DNA of 64,000 bases from Alphaproteobacteria bacterium UBA7691 (GCA_002482765.1 DLGP01000056.1:750-64749), one strand, 5' to 3'. Shown: positions 24,936-34,531, counted from the first letter of the stretch. A program made the numbers and translations. Notes: a model not told the origin generated them from the sequence alone.

Positions 24936-27900
24936 ATGCCCATCATCGGCACCAATGGCAACGACACACTGTATGGCACCAGCGCTTCGGAGGAGATCAA
25001 CGGTCTCGATGGCAATGATCTAATCATCCTCGACCAGAGTATTTCGGGCATCGATACCATCAATGGCGGCACCGGCATCGACACCATAGATTTTTCAGGG
25101 CAATCGGTGGAGATCATCGTCAATCTGGACCAAAGCCCCTACGGCATAACCAATTACTTCGACCACATATATGATGTGGAGAATGTGACCGGCACCGCCT
25201 TTGACGACAAGGTGCTGGGCAGCGCGGCAGCCAACCTGATCAGCGGCGGCGACGGCGCTGACGATCTGGACGGCAATGGCGGCGACGACACTCTGCTGGG
25301 TGGCGATGGCGACGATCTGCTGACCGGCAATAACGGCAACGACATCCTTTCCGGCGGCGGGGGCACCGATACGGCTTATTATCTTGGCAAAAGCGCCGAT
25401 TTCGACATCAGCATTACTGGCGGCACCATCACCATCACCGATCTGGTCGGCACCGAAGGCATCGACACGCTGACCGGCATCGAATACCTGAAATTCGCCG
25501 ACAAGACGATTGCCGTCTCGTCATTGCTGGTGCCGCCCGATGCGGTTAATGACGGCCCGATCTCGGTCTATACCGGCGGTCTGAACACCATTGCGGCGGC
25601 CACCCTGCTGGCCAATGACAGCGACGCCAATGGTGATGCCCTGAGCATCACCGCCGTGGGCAGCGCCAGCAACGGTACCGTGACGCTGGATGGCAATGGC
25701 GACGTGATCTTCACCGCCAAGGCCGGCTATACCGGCAGCGCCTCCTTCACCTACACGATCAGCGACGGCAATGGCGGCTTCGATACAGCAACGGTGACAC
25801 TGACGGTGGGTCGCAACCCGATTGACGGTACAGGCAGTGGCGAAACCATCACCGGCACGACCTTCGATGATCATATCCGCGGCTTTGCCGGCAACGACAC
25901 GATCAATGCGCTGGATGGCGATGACCTTATCGAAGGCGGTGCTGGCGCCGATACTATTAATGGCGGCGCCGGCATCGACTATGTTTCCTATGCTGCTTCC
26001 AGCACCGGCGTGAAGGTGAATCTTGCCACCAACAGCAACACCCTGGGCGATGCAGCCGGCGATATGCTTTACAATGTGGAAGGTCTAGTTGGCTCGGCTT
26101 ACAACGACACACTGACCGGCGACGCGAACGACAACTTTTTTATATACAGTGGCGGCATTGACACAATCGAAGCTGGCTCAGGGTTTGACCAAGCGGATTT
26201 CAGCACCGTTGTCTTGCCCAGCAGCTTCACTATGATGCGCTTTAACGATAACGGCTATTTCTATTTCCAGAACGAATATACCAATACCACAAGCAACCAG
26301 GGCAAGGTCGGCGGCATCGAGTGGCTGCGCGGCAGTGATTGGCGAGACTATTTTTCTGGCCCTGGCAGCCTGAATACAGTCCGCACCTACGAGGGCGGCG
26401 GCGGTGCCGACATCTTCGATGGCAATTACGCCTCGGTGACATTGCTCTACACCAGTTCCAATGCCGGCGTCTCCGTCAATCTCACAACTGGCGCCGCCTC
26501 TGGCGGCCATGCCCAGGGCGACGTCTTTCTCGGCACTACCATTGACCCTATGAACGGCAAAGCGGTCACGCTAGAAGGCGCCACCCATCTCGGCGGTTCA
26601 GCCCATGCCGATACACTCATCGGCAATGCCGAAGACAACAAGCTCTGGGGCCTGGATGGCAGCGACGCCATTGATGGTGCAGACGGTAACGACACCATTT
26701 ATGCCGGGGCTGGGGCCGATACGGTCAGCGGCGGTGCCGGGCATGATATTCTGGATTATAGTACCAGCACCGTGGCGATGCAGATCAACCTCGGCAGCAA
26801 TGTTCATACCGGCGGCGAAGCTGATGGAGACAACATCAGCGGCATAGAAGAAGTAGTGGCCGGATCGGGTAACGATACGCTGGCTGGGGATGACAAGAAT
26901 AACGTGCTGGAAGGCGGCGCGGGTGCCGACACCATCAATGGCGGCGCTGGCATTGATCTGGTCTCGTATCTTGGTTCGTCCGCGGCGGTGAATATCAATC
27001 TCGCTACCGGCAGCTACAGTGGCGGCCATGCGGCTGGAGATAGCTATGCCAATATCGAGGGTGTGATCGGCTCGGCCTTAAATGACACCCTGACCGGCGA
27101 TGGCAGCGACAATGTCCTGGAGGGCGCTGGCGGCGCCGACACCATCAGCGGCGGCGGCGGCACTGATTATGCGTCCTACAGTAAGTCAGCCGTGGCCGTG
27201 AATGTTAATTTGACCACCGGCAGTCATAGTGGCGGCGATGCTGTCGGCGATGTGTTATCAGGCATTGAAGGTTTGATTGGCTCAGCCTTCAATGACACAC
27301 TGACTGGCGATGGTGGCAATAATTTTTTCAGATATAGCGGCGGAAGAGACACCTTCAACGGCGCTGGCGGCTTCGACACCATTGATTTCAGCGATGTGGC
27401 GCTGTCCGCCGACCACACTATGATGCGCATCTATGACAATGGATATTTCTATTTCGAGAATGAAATCACTAATACCACCAGCAACCAAGGCGGTATTGCC
27501 AACATCGAATCGATCCGTGGCAGTGAGTGGCGGGACTATATTTACGGCCCGATCAGCGTCGGCATAACGCGCACCTATGAAGGTGGTGGGGGGGCCGATA
27601 TCTTCGATACAAATTATGGCATCGTAACCCTGGCCTATACCAGTTCTGATGCCAGTGTCTCAGTCAATCTTGCAACTGGCGCCGCCTCTGGCGGCCACGC
27701 AGAGGGCGATCAATTCCTCGGCAATATCCTCGACCCGCGTACCGGCAAGGCAGCCACGCTAGAAGGTGCCACCCATCTGAGCGGCTCAAAATTCGCTGAC
27801 CTGCTGTGGGGCGACAGCAAGGCCAACAACCTATTTGGCTATGATGGCGATGATACAATCGAGGGCGGTGTAGGCAGTGACACCATCAACGGCGGCGCCG

Positions 27901-28502
27901 GCATTGATCTTGTTTCCTATTCTGGCTCGACTACGGGCGTGACCATCAATCTGGCCACCAACAGCCATAGCGGCGGCGACGCGGCCGGCGACACGATTTC
28001 CAATATCGAAGGCGTCATCGGCTCGGCCCATGCCGACACGATCACCGGCAATACCGGCGACAATTTCCTGGCCGGCGGCATCAGCAACGACATACTGACC
28101 GGCGGCAATGGCAGCGACATCTACTTCTTCAACCGCGCCGACGGACTGGATCAGGTATTGCAGGCCAGCATCTCCGATGCCGCCACCACAACAGACGAAA
28201 TCCGCTTCGGCAGCGGCATCGACCATGATCAGCTCTGGTTCCGGCAATCTGGCAACGACCTGCTCATCAATGTGATTGGCGAAGTCGCCAGTCAGGTAAC
28301 GGTAAAGAACTGGTACAGTGATACCAGTCGGCAGGTTGACAAGATTTCCGTAGCCGGCGGTACTGAAAGTCTGTTAGCTGCCGATGTGCAGGCATTGGTT
28401 ACAGCAATGGCAAGCTGGTCTGTGCCACCAGCAGGCCAGACTGAATTGACCACTGCACAACATACCGCGCTCGATACTCTGCTGGCAGCAAGCTGGAATT
28501 GA
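24936..28502 (+). CDS. Large RTX (haemolysin-type Ca-binding repeat) secreted protein
   Basis: 1188 residues built of glycine/aspartate nonapeptide repeats such as 'GGAGADTINGGAGIDLVSY', which bind calcium in beta-rolls after secretion. A cadherin/VCBS-like domain lies at about 198-291 ('AVNDGPISVYTGG', 'VTLTVG'). A block of about 190 residues is duplicated (about 395-585 and 791-980). The C-terminus ('DQLWFRQSGNDLLI', 'VKNWY') is the HCBP-related domain often found in type I-secreted proteins. There is no N-terminal signal and no type I transporter next to it. It is probably a surface or matrix protein; no catalytic domain is seen. Confidence 0.85.
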   Translation: MPIIGTNGNDTLYGTSASEEINGLDGNDLIILDQSISGIDTINGGTGIDTIDFSGQSVEIIVNLDQSPYGITNYFDHIYDVENVTGTAFDDKVLGSAAANLISGGDGADDLDGNGGDDTLLGGDGDDLLTGNNGNDILSGGGGTDTAYYLGKSADFDISITGGTITITDLVGTEGIDTLTGIEYLKFADKTIAVSSLLVPPDAVNDGPISVYTGGLNTIAAATLLANDSDANGDALSITAVGSASNGTVTLDGNGDVIFTAKAGYTGSASFTYTISDGNGGFDTATVTLTVGRNPIDGTGSGETITGTTFDDHIRGFAGNDTINALDGDDLIEGGAGADTINGGAGIDYVSYAASSTGVKVNLATNSNTLGDAAGDMLYNVEGLVGSAYNDTLTGDANDNFFIYSGGIDTIEAGSGFDQADFSTVVLPSSFTMMRFNDNGYFYFQNEYTNTTSNQGKVGGIEWLRGSDWRDYFSGPGSLNTVRTYEGGGGADIFDGNYASVTLLYTSSNAGVSVNLTTGAASGGHAQGDVFLGTTIDPMNGKAVTLEGATHLGGSAHADTLIGNAEDNKLWGLDGSDAIDGADGNDTIYAGAGADTVSGGAGHDILDYSTSTVAMQINLGSNVHTGGEADGDNISGIEEVVAGSGNDTLAGDDKNNVLEGGAGADTINGGAGIDLVSYLGSSAAVNINLATGSYSGGHAAGDSYANIEGVIGSALNDTLTGDGSDNVLEGAGGADTISGGGGTDYASYSKSAVAVNVNLTTGSHSGGDAVGDVLSGIEGLIGSAFNDTLTGDGGNNFFRYSGGRDTFNGAGGFDTIDFSDVALSADHTMMRIYDNGYFYFENEITNTTSNQGGIANIESIRGSEWRDYIYGPISVGITRTYEGGGGADIFDTNYGIVTLAYTSSDASVSVNLATGAASGGHAEGDQFLGNILDPRTGKAATLEGATHLSGSKFADLLWGDSKANNLFGYDGDDTIEGGVGSDTINGGAGIDLVSYSGSTTGVTINLATNSHSGGDAAGDTISNIEGVIGSAHADTITGNTGDNFLAGGISNDILTGGNGSDIYFFNRADGLDQVLQASISDAATTTDEIRFGSGIDHDQLWFRQSGNDLLINVIGEVASQVTVKNWYSDTSRQVDKISVAGGTESLLAADVQALVTAMASWSVPPAGQTELTTAQHTALDTLLAASWN

Positions 28503-28520
28503 TGCTAGGGCTGCCGCAAC

Positions 28521-28558
28521 ATCGGCATTAAGGCTTTCAGCCGGGGCTTAATGCCGAT
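28521..28558. terminator. Inverted repeat after the RTX gene
   Basis: Perfect 12-bp arms ATCGGCATTAAG and CTTAATGCCGAT with a 14-base loop, 18 bases after the RTX stop. No T-run follows, so termination would be weak. It could also be a protein-binding site before psd. Confidence 0.45.
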
Positions 28559-28599
28559 ACAATGTCGCACTGCATTCAAGACAGTGAGGCTTGCTCAGT

Positions 28600-29319
28600 A
28601 TGGACACGATCCGTTCGGTTCTGGTGCCGATCCACCGCGAGGGCTGGAAGTTCATCGCGCTGTTCGCCCTGGTGACCCTGATCCTGTTTGCCATCGCCGT
28701 GCCGCTCGGCTGGCTTGGCGTGGTGCTGACCGCCTGGTGCGCCTATTTCTTCCGCGACCCGCCGCGTGTGACGCCGATCCGCCAGCCCGGCCCGGATGGC
28801 AAGGCGCCGGCCACATTGCTGATTGCGCCGGCCGATGGTGTGGTGCAGATGATCGAACGCGCCGTGCCGCCCGAGGAATTGGGCATGGGCAATGATGCGC
28901 GGCTGCGCATCTCGATCTTCATGAACGTGTTCAATGTGCATGTGAACCGCTCGCCGGTGGATGCCACGGTTTCGGCCCTGGCCTATCGCCCGGGCAAGTT
29001 CCTCAATGCCGCGCTCGACAAGGCTTCGACCGATAATGAGCGCCAGTCGATGAAGCTGACGCTGGCCGGCGGCAAGGAAGTGGCCGTGGTGCAGATTGCC
29101 GGCCTGGTGGCGCGCCGCATCCTGTGCGAAGCCCGCGAAGGCCAGCAGCTCAAGGCCGGCGAGCGCTTTGGCCTGATCCGCTTCGGCAGCCGGGTGGACG
29201 TGTATCTGGATGACGGCATGGTGCCGCTGGTGGTGGTGGGGCAGAATACCATCGCCGGCGAAACCGTGATTGCCGAGGATGACAGCGCAGAGGCGGCGCG
29301 CGGCGGCGAAATCCGCTGA
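28600..29319 (+). CDS. psd: Phosphatidylserine decarboxylase (short, pyruvoyl-dependent)
   Basis: 239 residues, the short form common in alphaproteobacteria. Two membrane-associated hydrophobic stretches lie at 19-46. '[10 protein letters not shown]' and '[13 protein letters not shown]' are family signatures. The self-cleavage site is 'RFGSRVD' (Gly196-Ser197), where Ser becomes the pyruvoyl group. It converts phosphatidylserine to phosphatidylethanolamine. The phosphatidylserine synthase gene follows 64 bases on, so the pair forms the PE branch. A TTG at 28591 is an alternative start. Confidence 0.93.
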   Translation: MDTIRSVLVPIHREGWKFIALFALVTLILFAIAVPLGWLGVVLTAWCAYFFRDPPRVTPIRQPGPDGKAPATLLIAPADGVVQMIERAVPPEELGMGNDARLRISIFMNVFNVHVNRSPVDATVSALAYRPGKFLNAALDKASTDNERQSMKLTLAGGKEVAVVQIAGLVARRILCEAREGQQLKAGERFGLIRFGSRVDVYLDDGMVPLVVVGQNTIAGETVIAEDDSAEAARGGEIR

Positions 29320-29383
29320 ACGCCATCTGAACCCGCACCCTTTCGCAGCCCCGGATCCATTCACCAGCCAGGGAGCCTTCGCC

Positions 29384-30253
29384 ATGCTGATCAAGCCGCC
29401 GCAGCGCCTGCGCAAGCTGCCGCTCAACATGCTGGCGCCGAATATCCTGACCATCTGCGCGCTGTGTTCGGGGCTGACCTCGATTCGCTTCGCCATTGCC
29501 GGGCAGTGGAAATTCGCCGTGGCGGCGATTGCCGTGGCGGCCCTGTTCGACATGCTGGATGGCCGCGTGGCGCGGCTGCTCAAGGGCGCCAGCCGGTTCG
29601 GCGCCGAACTCGATTCACTCTCCGACTTCCTCTGCTTCGGCGTGGCACCGGTGATGGTGCTGTATTTCTGGACCCTGCACGATCTCGGCAATGGCAATCC
29701 GGGCTGGCTGGTGGTGCTGGCCTTCGCCACCTGCACCGCTTTGCGCCTGGCGCGCTTCAACACCGCGCTGGAAGATACCAGCAAGCCGGTCTGGACCGGC
29801 AGTTTCTTCACCGGCATCCCGTCGCCGGCCGGCGCCGGCCTGGCGCTGCTGTTCATGATCCTGAGCCTGGAAATTGATTCGGCGCTGTTCCGCTCGCCGC
29901 TGCTGAATGCGGTCTGGGCGCTGGGTATCGGCTTCCTGATGATCAGCAAGGTGCCGACCTATTCTTTCAAGCGGGTGCGGGTGAAGCGCGAGGCGGTGCT
30001 GCCGGTGCTGCTCGGGGTTGGCCTGCTGGCGGCTTTGCTGATGAACGAGCCCTGGTATAGCCTGGCGCTGCTGGAAATCGCCTATATCATCTCGATCCCG
30101 TTCAGCGCCCGGGCGCATGCCCGGCTCAAGCGCGGTGATCCGGCGCCAAGCGAAGCCGCCAGCACAGAAGCCGGCGCAGCGGATGAAGCTGCTGCCGCAG
30201 CGCCCGCTGCCACGCCCGGTGATGCCGAGCCGCCGCCGCGCCAGATTCATTGA
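29384..30253 (+). CDS. pssA: CDP-diacylglycerol--serine O-phosphatidyltransferase
   Basis: 289 residues with about eight membrane helices. The CDP-alcohol phosphatidyltransferase motif reads 'DGRVARLLKGASRFG' followed by Asp77 and Asp81 (D-G-x2-A-R-x8-G-x3-D-x3-D). It makes phosphatidylserine from CDP-diacylglycerol and serine in the inner membrane and feeds the psd product upstream. GGGAG lies before the ATG at 29384. The Ala/Glu/Pro-rich tail (last 40 residues) looks disordered. Confidence 0.93.
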   Translation: MLIKPPQRLRKLPLNMLAPNILTICALCSGLTSIRFAIAGQWKFAVAAIAVAALFDMLDGRVARLLKGASRFGAELDSLSDFLCFGVAPVMVLYFWTLHDLGNGNPGWLVVLAFATCTALRLARFNTALEDTSKPVWTGSFFTGIPSPAGAGLALLFMILSLEIDSALFRSPLLNAVWALGIGFLMISKVPTYSFKRVRVKREAVLPVLLGVGLLAALLMNEPWYSLALLEIAYIISIPFSARAHARLKRGDPAPSEAASTEAGAADEAAAAAPAATPGDAEPPPRQIH

Positions 30254-30268
30254 TCGACGCCCGGCCTG

Positions 30269-30643
30269 TCAGTGCCGGGTGGGACCGCCGCGCTGTTTTT
30301 CCTGTTCCAGCTTTTCGCGCAGCTTGGCGGCAAAGGCGCCGCCATCATTGCGCTGCGCCAGGAACAGTTCCACACTGAGCATGGCGCGCTCGTTATCCGT
30401 GGTGGGCGGCCCCTTGCGGGCGATTTTTTCCGCCAGTTTCAATAATTTGGGGTCCAGCCGGGCGCGGATGCTGCGGATCAGCCAGGCCAGTTCGGCGCGC
30501 GGGTCTTCCGCCCGCCGGGCTGGCCGAGCCACCGCCGGACTTGGATTTTTTGCCTTGTTTTCCGGAACAAACAGCTTGTTCATCAGGCGCTGCAAAGCGC
30601 CCGGGGCGGCTGGAGGGGCGGGTTTTTTCGGCGGTGTGGCCAT
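30269..30643 (-). CDS. Hypothetical protein, basic and helical
   Basis: 124 residues. A Pro/Ala/Lys-rich N-terminus ('MATPPKKPAPPAAPGA') precedes a helical C-terminus with 'AMLSVELFLAQRN' and 'FAAKLREKLEQEKQR'. No family is recognised and there is no signal or membrane segment. It is convergent with pssA. GAGAGG lies before the ATG at 30643, and an in-frame ATG at 30682 would add 13 residues. Coding potential seems real from the ordered helical half. Confidence 0.5.
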   Translation of the reverse strand: MATPPKKPAPPAAPGALQRLMNKLFVPENKAKNPSPAVARPARRAEDPRAELAWLIRSIRARLDPKLLKLAEKIARKGPPTTDNERAMLSVELFLAQRNDGGAFAAKLREKLEQEKQRGGPTRH

Positions 30644-30704
30644 GGCGGCAGCCTCTCGCTTTCCGCGCCCGGGCGCAACCATCTTGTTGCCCTGTCATCT
30701 TTTC

Positions 30705-30732
30705 TTGCCCTAGCGTCAAATAGGGATACAAT
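30705..30732 (+). promoter_or_regulatory. Promoter for a probably leaderless small gene
   Basis: TTGCCC (30705-30710), 16 bases, then TACAAT (30727-30732). The ATG at 30740 lies where transcription should begin, so the message would have no leader. Confidence 0.55.
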
Positions 30733-30739
30733 CTTCCGT

Positions 30740-31042
30740 ATGAGCCTGATCGTGCAAGCAGCAGGATTGCTTCCTACGGTGGCGCAATCGCCCAACCAGG
30801 TGCAATCCAACCAGGGACCGGCCGCCTTGCAGGCGGCGACCGGGGTGGCGGCGCTTGGCGTGCGCACCGATACCCGCATGGCAGCGGCTGCCTCAGGCAA
30901 TTCCGGCGGCTCGGCCGGCACGCGCGGCGACAAGGGCCGCAATGCCGATAACAACGCCAATGCCACCGAATCGCGCACCGATGCGCAGCGCGCCCGCCCG
31001 CGCCCACGCGGCATGGGGCGCCACGCCGACGTTACGGTCTGA
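30740..31042 (+). CDS. Hypothetical small protein, low complexity
   Basis: 100 residues rich in Ala, Gly, Asn and Arg, e.g. 'GTRGDKGRNADNNANATES', probably disordered. No family is recognised. Support comes from a good promoter placed for a leaderless start at this ATG; there is no ribosome site. It is divergent from the hypothetical gene at 30269-30643. Confidence 0.45.
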   Translation: MSLIVQAAGLLPTVAQSPNQVQSNQGPAALQAATGVAALGVRTDTRMAAAASGNSGGSAGTRGDKGRNADNNANATESRTDAQRARPRPRGMGRHADVTV

Positions 31043-31154
31043 ATTCCCGCCGGATTGCGCTGCAATCTGTGCGATAATTCAGCTGTGGATAAACTTTGTT
31101 AACCACGAATCAGCCAAGCTCGCGCCCATGAACGACCTTGTGGGGGATCAGAGT

Positions 31155-31307
31155 ATGTCGGTGCGTATCAGGCACTTGCGGGCGATTCTTGCGTCCATCA
31201 ATGAACAATTGCAGCAGGACAACCTGCGCCCGGAAGCGCGTGACTACCTGCGCCAGACCGCCGATTCCTGCCGCGCCACCATCCGCGAACTGGCGCTGAA
31301 ACTCTGA
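31155..31307 (+). CDS. Small helical hypothetical protein (50 residues)
   Basis: 'MSVRIRHLRAILASINEQLQ' followed by 'ARDYLRQTADSCRATIREL' reads as two amphipathic helices. GGGGGAT stands before the ATG at 31155; an ATG at 31128 would add nine residues. No family is recognised. It lies between the small low-complexity gene and the yefM operator. Confidence 0.45.
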   Translation: MSVRIRHLRAILASINEQLQQDNLRPEARDYLRQTADSCRATIRELALKL

Positions 31308-31327
31308 TTCCGGCTTGACGCTTGGCC

Positions 31328-31355
31328 CTTCCTGTACAATTTATTGTACAGGAAG
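31328..31355. promoter_or_regulatory. yefM-yoeB operator palindrome
   Basis: Perfect 13-bp arms CTTCCTGTACAAT and ATTGTACAGGAAG separated by TT, 13 bases before the yefM ATG. YefM-YoeB complexes typically bind such a palindrome at their own promoter. TACAAT inside it (31335-31340) could be the -10 box, and TTGACG at 31315 lies too close for an ideal -35. Confidence 0.7.
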
Positions 31356-31367
31356 AAGGAGCAGGCC

Positions 31368-31631
31368 ATGGGTGTGATCAGCTATACTCAGGCGCGGCAG
31401 AATCTTGCCGAACTGATGCAGAAGGTTTGCGACGAGCGGGCGCCAACCATCATCACGCGGCGCAACGGCGCCCCGGTGGTGATGCTGTCGCTGGAGGAAT
31501 ATGAAGGGCTGGAAGCCACACTGCATCTGCTTTCCAGCCCGAAGAATGCCGAACGCCTACGTGAATCGATTGCACAGCTTGAAGCCGGTCAGTTTGTGAC
31601 TTACACGCTGCCGGACCCAAAGCCAGAGTAA
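31368..31631 (+). CDS. yefM: YefM/Phd-family antitoxin
   Basis: 87 residues. 'ISYTQARQNLAELMQKV' is the DNA-binding N-terminal fold and 'PVVMLSLEEYEGLEATLHLL' the linker to the toxin-neutralising tail. The ATG at 31368 follows AAGGAG. It overlaps the toxin gene by one base (TAATG), ensuring coupled synthesis. Together they form a type II toxin-antitoxin module that looks intact. Confidence 0.9.
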   Translation: MGVISYTQARQNLAELMQKVCDERAPTIITRRNGAPVVMLSLEEYEGLEATLHLLSSPKNAERLRESIAQLEAGQFVTYTLPDPKPE

Positions 31632-31900
31632 TGCTGGTAATCTTCTCGCCGCATGCCTGGGCAGAGTTTCGCCAATTGCAGACCGAAGCGCCAGAACTGG
31701 CGCTCAAACTTGGCCTATTGATTGACGATATTCGCCGCCATCCCTTTCAGGGCCTGGGCAAGCCGGAACCTTTGCGCCATGACCTGAAAGGCTGGTGGTC
31801 GCGCCGCATCATGTCAAAAAACCGGCTGGTCTATCGCGTGGTTGGCAGCGGCAGCGAACAGCGCGTTGAAATCGCGTTATGCCGCTACCATTACGGCTGA
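31631..31900 (+). CDS. yoeB: Txe/YoeB-family mRNA interferase toxin
   Basis: 89 residues with the family pattern 'DIRRHPFQGLGKPEPLRHDL', 'WSRRIMSKNRLVYRV' and a C-terminal 'CRYHY'. The glutamate in 'GKPEPL', the arginine in 'WSRRI' and the terminal His/Tyr fit the YoeB active site. YoeB cleaves mRNA at the ribosomal A site when released from YefM. The gene is complete, unlike hicA earlier in the window. Confidence 0.9.
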   Translation: MLVIFSPHAWAEFRQLQTEAPELALKLGLLIDDIRRHPFQGLGKPEPLRHDLKGWWSRRIMSKNRLVYRVVGSGSEQRVEIALCRYHYG

Positions 31901-31903
31901 GAC

Positions 31904-32719
31904 TCAGCCCTCGCCGCCATTCAGATCGGCCGGGTTGGGCATGCCGAGCGCGTGGAAACCGCTATCAACATGCACAATCTCGCCGGTGACGCCGGCGCCG
32001 AGATCGGAGAGCAGGAACAAGGCCGAGCCGCCGACTTCCTCCAGCGAGGCATTGCGGCGCAGCGGACTATGCTGGGCGGTGAATTTGAACGTGGCGCGGG
32101 CCGAGCCGATGGCCGAGCCGGCAAGGGTGCGCATCGGACCCGGCGACACGGCATTGACGCGGATATTCTGCGGGCCGAGATCCACCGCCAGATAGCGCAC
32201 GCTGGCTTCCAGCGCAGCCTTGGCCACACCCATCACATTGTAATTCGGCATCACCCGGGTGGAGCCTTCATAGGTCAGCGTGATCAGCGCGCCGCCCTGG
32301 CTCATATGCGGCACGGCCAGCCGCGCCACTTCGGTGAAGGAATAGCAGGAAATCAGCATCGAGCGGCTGAAATTGCTGCGCGTGGTGTTGAGATAGCGGC
32401 CCTTCAGCTCTTCCTTGTCGGAATAGGCGATGGCATGCACGACAAAATCAAGCTGGCCGCCCAATGCGGCGGCGGCGCCATCAATCGCCGCCTTCAGGCT
32501 GGCTTCATCCTCAACATCGCACGGCACCACCGCCTTGGCCTGCACACTATCGGCCAGTGGCTTGACGCGGCGTTCAAAAGCCTCGCCCTGATAGGTGAAG
32601 GCCAGTTCGGCGCCATGTGCCGCCAGCATCTTGGCGATGCCCCAGGCAATCGAATGGTCGTTGGCGACGCCCATGATCAGGCCGCGCTTGCCGGCCATCA
32701 GGCCGCGTGTTTCCGTCAT
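31904..32719 (-). CDS. fabI: Enoyl-[acyl-carrier-protein] reductase (NADH), FabI
   Basis: 271 residues. 'GLIMGVANDHSIAWGIAK' is the FabI NADH-binding N-terminus, and the catalytic pair falls in 'MPNYNVMGVAKAAL' (Tyr160, Lys167). It reduces trans-2-enoyl-ACP in the last step of each elongation round. It is the third gene of a fabA-fabB-fabI run, 34 bases after fabB, and convergent with yoeB. Confidence 0.93.
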   Translation of the reverse strand: MTETRGLMAGKRGLIMGVANDHSIAWGIAKMLAAHGAELAFTYQGEAFERRVKPLADSVQAKAVVPCDVEDEASLKAAIDGAAAALGGQLDFVVHAIAYSDKEELKGRYLNTTRSNFSRSMLISCYSFTEVARLAVPHMSQGGALITLTYEGSTRVMPNYNVMGVAKAALEASVRYLAVDLGPQNIRVNAVSPGPMRTLAGSAIGSARATFKFTAQHSPLRRNASLEEVGGSALFLLSDLGAGVTGEIVHVDSGFHALGMPNPADLNGGEG

Positions 32720-32753
32720 GGCGTTATTTTCTTCAATGATATGGTTTGAGCGA

Positions 32754-34001
32754 TCAGGCGTCGTAGCGCTGGAACAATAACGTGGCGTTGGTGCCGCCGA
32801 AGCCGAAGGAATTCGACATCACGCGGTTCAGCGTCACATTATCGCGCCGCTCGCGCACAATGGGAAAACCTTCCGCGCCGGGGTCGAGATTTTCGATGTT
32901 GGCCGAAGCGGCGATGAAATCATGCTGCATCATCAGCAGCGCATAGATGGCTTCCTGCACACCGGCCGCGCCGAGCGAATGCCCGGTCAGCGACTTGGTG
33001 GAGGAAATCGCCGGCACCATGTCGCCAAACACTTCGCGGATCGCGTTCAGTTCGGTGATATCGCCGGCCGGTGTGGAGGTGCCATGGGTGTTGATATAAT
33101 CCACCGGGGCATTATGGCCGCGCCGACCGGTATCCATGTTGGCCTCGTTCAGCGCCAGCTGCATGCAGCGCTTTGCGCCTTCGCCCGAGGGCGCCACCAT
33201 GTCGGCGCCATCCGAAGTGGCGCCATAACCAACCAGTTCGGCATAGATCTTGGCGCCGCGAGCCTTGGCATGTTCCAGTTCTTCCAGCACCACCAGACCG
33301 CCGCCGCCGGCAATGACAAAGCCGTCACGATCCTTGTCATAGGCGCGCGAGGCCCGCTCCGGGGTGGCATTGTAGCTCGACGACATCGCCGGCATGGCAT
33401 CAAACAGGTTGGACAAGGCCCAATCCAGTTCCTCGCCGCCGCCGGCAAACATGATGTCCTGCTTGCCGAACTGGATCAGTTCGGCGGCATTGCCGATGCA
33501 ATGCGCCGAGGTGGAGCAGGCCGAGGAGATCGAATAGCTCAGGCCCTTGATCTTGAACGCGGTGGACAGCACCGCCGAGCAGGTGCTGGACATGGCGCGC
33601 GGCACCATGAACGGGCCGATCCGCTTCGGGCCGCCCTTTTCCCGCGTGATATCGGCGGCCTGGATCAGGTTGCGGGTGGAGGGGCCGCCGGAACCGACGA
33701 TCAGACCGGTGCGCGGATTGACGATATCGGCTTCTTCCAGGCCGCTATCGGCCAGGGCCTGTTCCATGGCGAGATAGGCATAGGCGGCGCCATCGCCCAT
33801 GAAGCGCTTCTGGCGCCGGTCGATGGCGGCTTCCAGGTCGATCTTCACCGGGGCATAAACCTGGCTGCGGAAGCCGAGTTTGGCATATTCCTCGGAAAAC
33901 TGGATGCCGGAACGGCCTAGTTTGAGGCTTTCCGTCACCTCGGCGACATTGTTGCCGATCGAGGAGGCGATACCGATTCCGGTGACGACGACACGGCGCA
34001 T
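32754..34001 (-). CDS. fabB: 3-oxoacyl-[acyl-carrier-protein] synthase I, FabB
   Basis: 415 residues. The Cys-His-His triad is in '[10 protein letters not shown]' (Cys162), 'NTHGTST' (His306) and '[10 protein letters not shown]' (His341). It elongates cis-3-decenoyl-ACP made by FabA, so fabA and fabB together make unsaturated fatty acids. GGGAG precedes the ATG at 34001, and the fabA stop is 2 bases upstream, giving tight coupling. Confidence 0.92.
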   Translation of the reverse strand: MRRVVVTGIGIASSIGNNVAEVTESLKLGRSGIQFSEEYAKLGFRSQVYAPVKIDLEAAIDRRQKRFMGDGAAYAYLAMEQALADSGLEEADIVNPRTGLIVGSGGPSTRNLIQAADITREKGGPKRIGPFMVPRAMSSTCSAVLSTAFKIKGLSYSISSACSTSAHCIGNAAELIQFGKQDIMFAGGGEELDWALSNLFDAMPAMSSSYNATPERASRAYDKDRDGFVIAGGGGLVVLEELEHAKARGAKIYAELVGYGATSDGADMVAPSGEGAKRCMQLALNEANMDTGRRGHNAPVDYINTHGTSTPAGDITELNAIREVFGDMVPAISSTKSLTGHSLGAAGVQEAIYALLMMQHDFIAASANIENLDPGAEGFPIVRERRDNVTLNRVMSNSFGFGGTNATLLFQRYDA

Positions 34002-34003
34002 GT

Positions 34004-34531
34004 TCAGGCTCCCGCGCTGGCGGCCATGCCGGCCGGAAACACGCCGACCCGCATGTCCTTGCATTCATAGGCAAGTTTGCCGTCGATATACATGCAGCCA
34101 TCGGCCACGGCGATGCCGAATTTGCGCATCAAAAGCTTCTTGATATCGATCTGGAACGAAATCTTCTGCGATTCCGGCGTCACTTCACCGGAAAACTTGA
34201 CCTCGCCGACGCTGAGCGCGCGGCCCTTGCCGGGCGCCTTGCTCCAGCCGAGGAAAAACCCGACCAGCTGCCACATCGCATCCAGGCCGAGGCAGCCCGG
34301 CATCACCGGATCGCTCTCAAAATGGCAGGGGAAAAACCACAGATTGGGCTTGATATCGAGTTCGGCATGGATTTCGCCCTTGCCGTATTTACCACCGTCG
34401 GAGGCAATCTTGAGGATGCGGTCGAGCATCAGCATCGGCGGCAGCGGCAGGCGGGCATTGCCCTCGCCAAACAGCTTGCCATGAGCGCAATCCAGCAGAT
34501 CCTCGTAAGTATAGCTACTCTTCCGTTCCAC
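34004..34531 (-). CDS. fabA: 3-hydroxydecanoyl-ACP dehydratase/isomerase, FabA
   Basis: From the GTG at 34531 the protein has 175 residues, close to the usual 171-172. Catalytic His70 ('[10 protein letters not shown]') and Asp84 ('GCLGLDAMW') fall at the same numbers as in E. coli FabA, which supports this start. GAGG lies about 11 bases upstream. The enzyme introduces the double bond of unsaturated fatty acids. It leads the fabA-fabB-fabI cluster and is divergent from irr. Confidence 0.92.
   Translation of the reverse strand: MERKSSYTYEDLLDCAHGKLFGEGNARLPLPPMLMLDRILKIASDGGKYGKGEIHAELDIKPNLWFFPCHFESDPVMPGCLGLDAMWQLVGFFLGWSKAPGKGRALSVGEVKFSGEVTPESQKISFQIDIKKLLMRKFGIAVADGCMYIDGKLAYECKDMRVGVFPAGMAASAGA

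Noticed and set aside
24936..28502. A CRISPR-like or minisatellite array
   Set aside because: The repeats are in-frame codons for RTX nonapeptides with degenerate spacing, not identical repeats with unique spacers.
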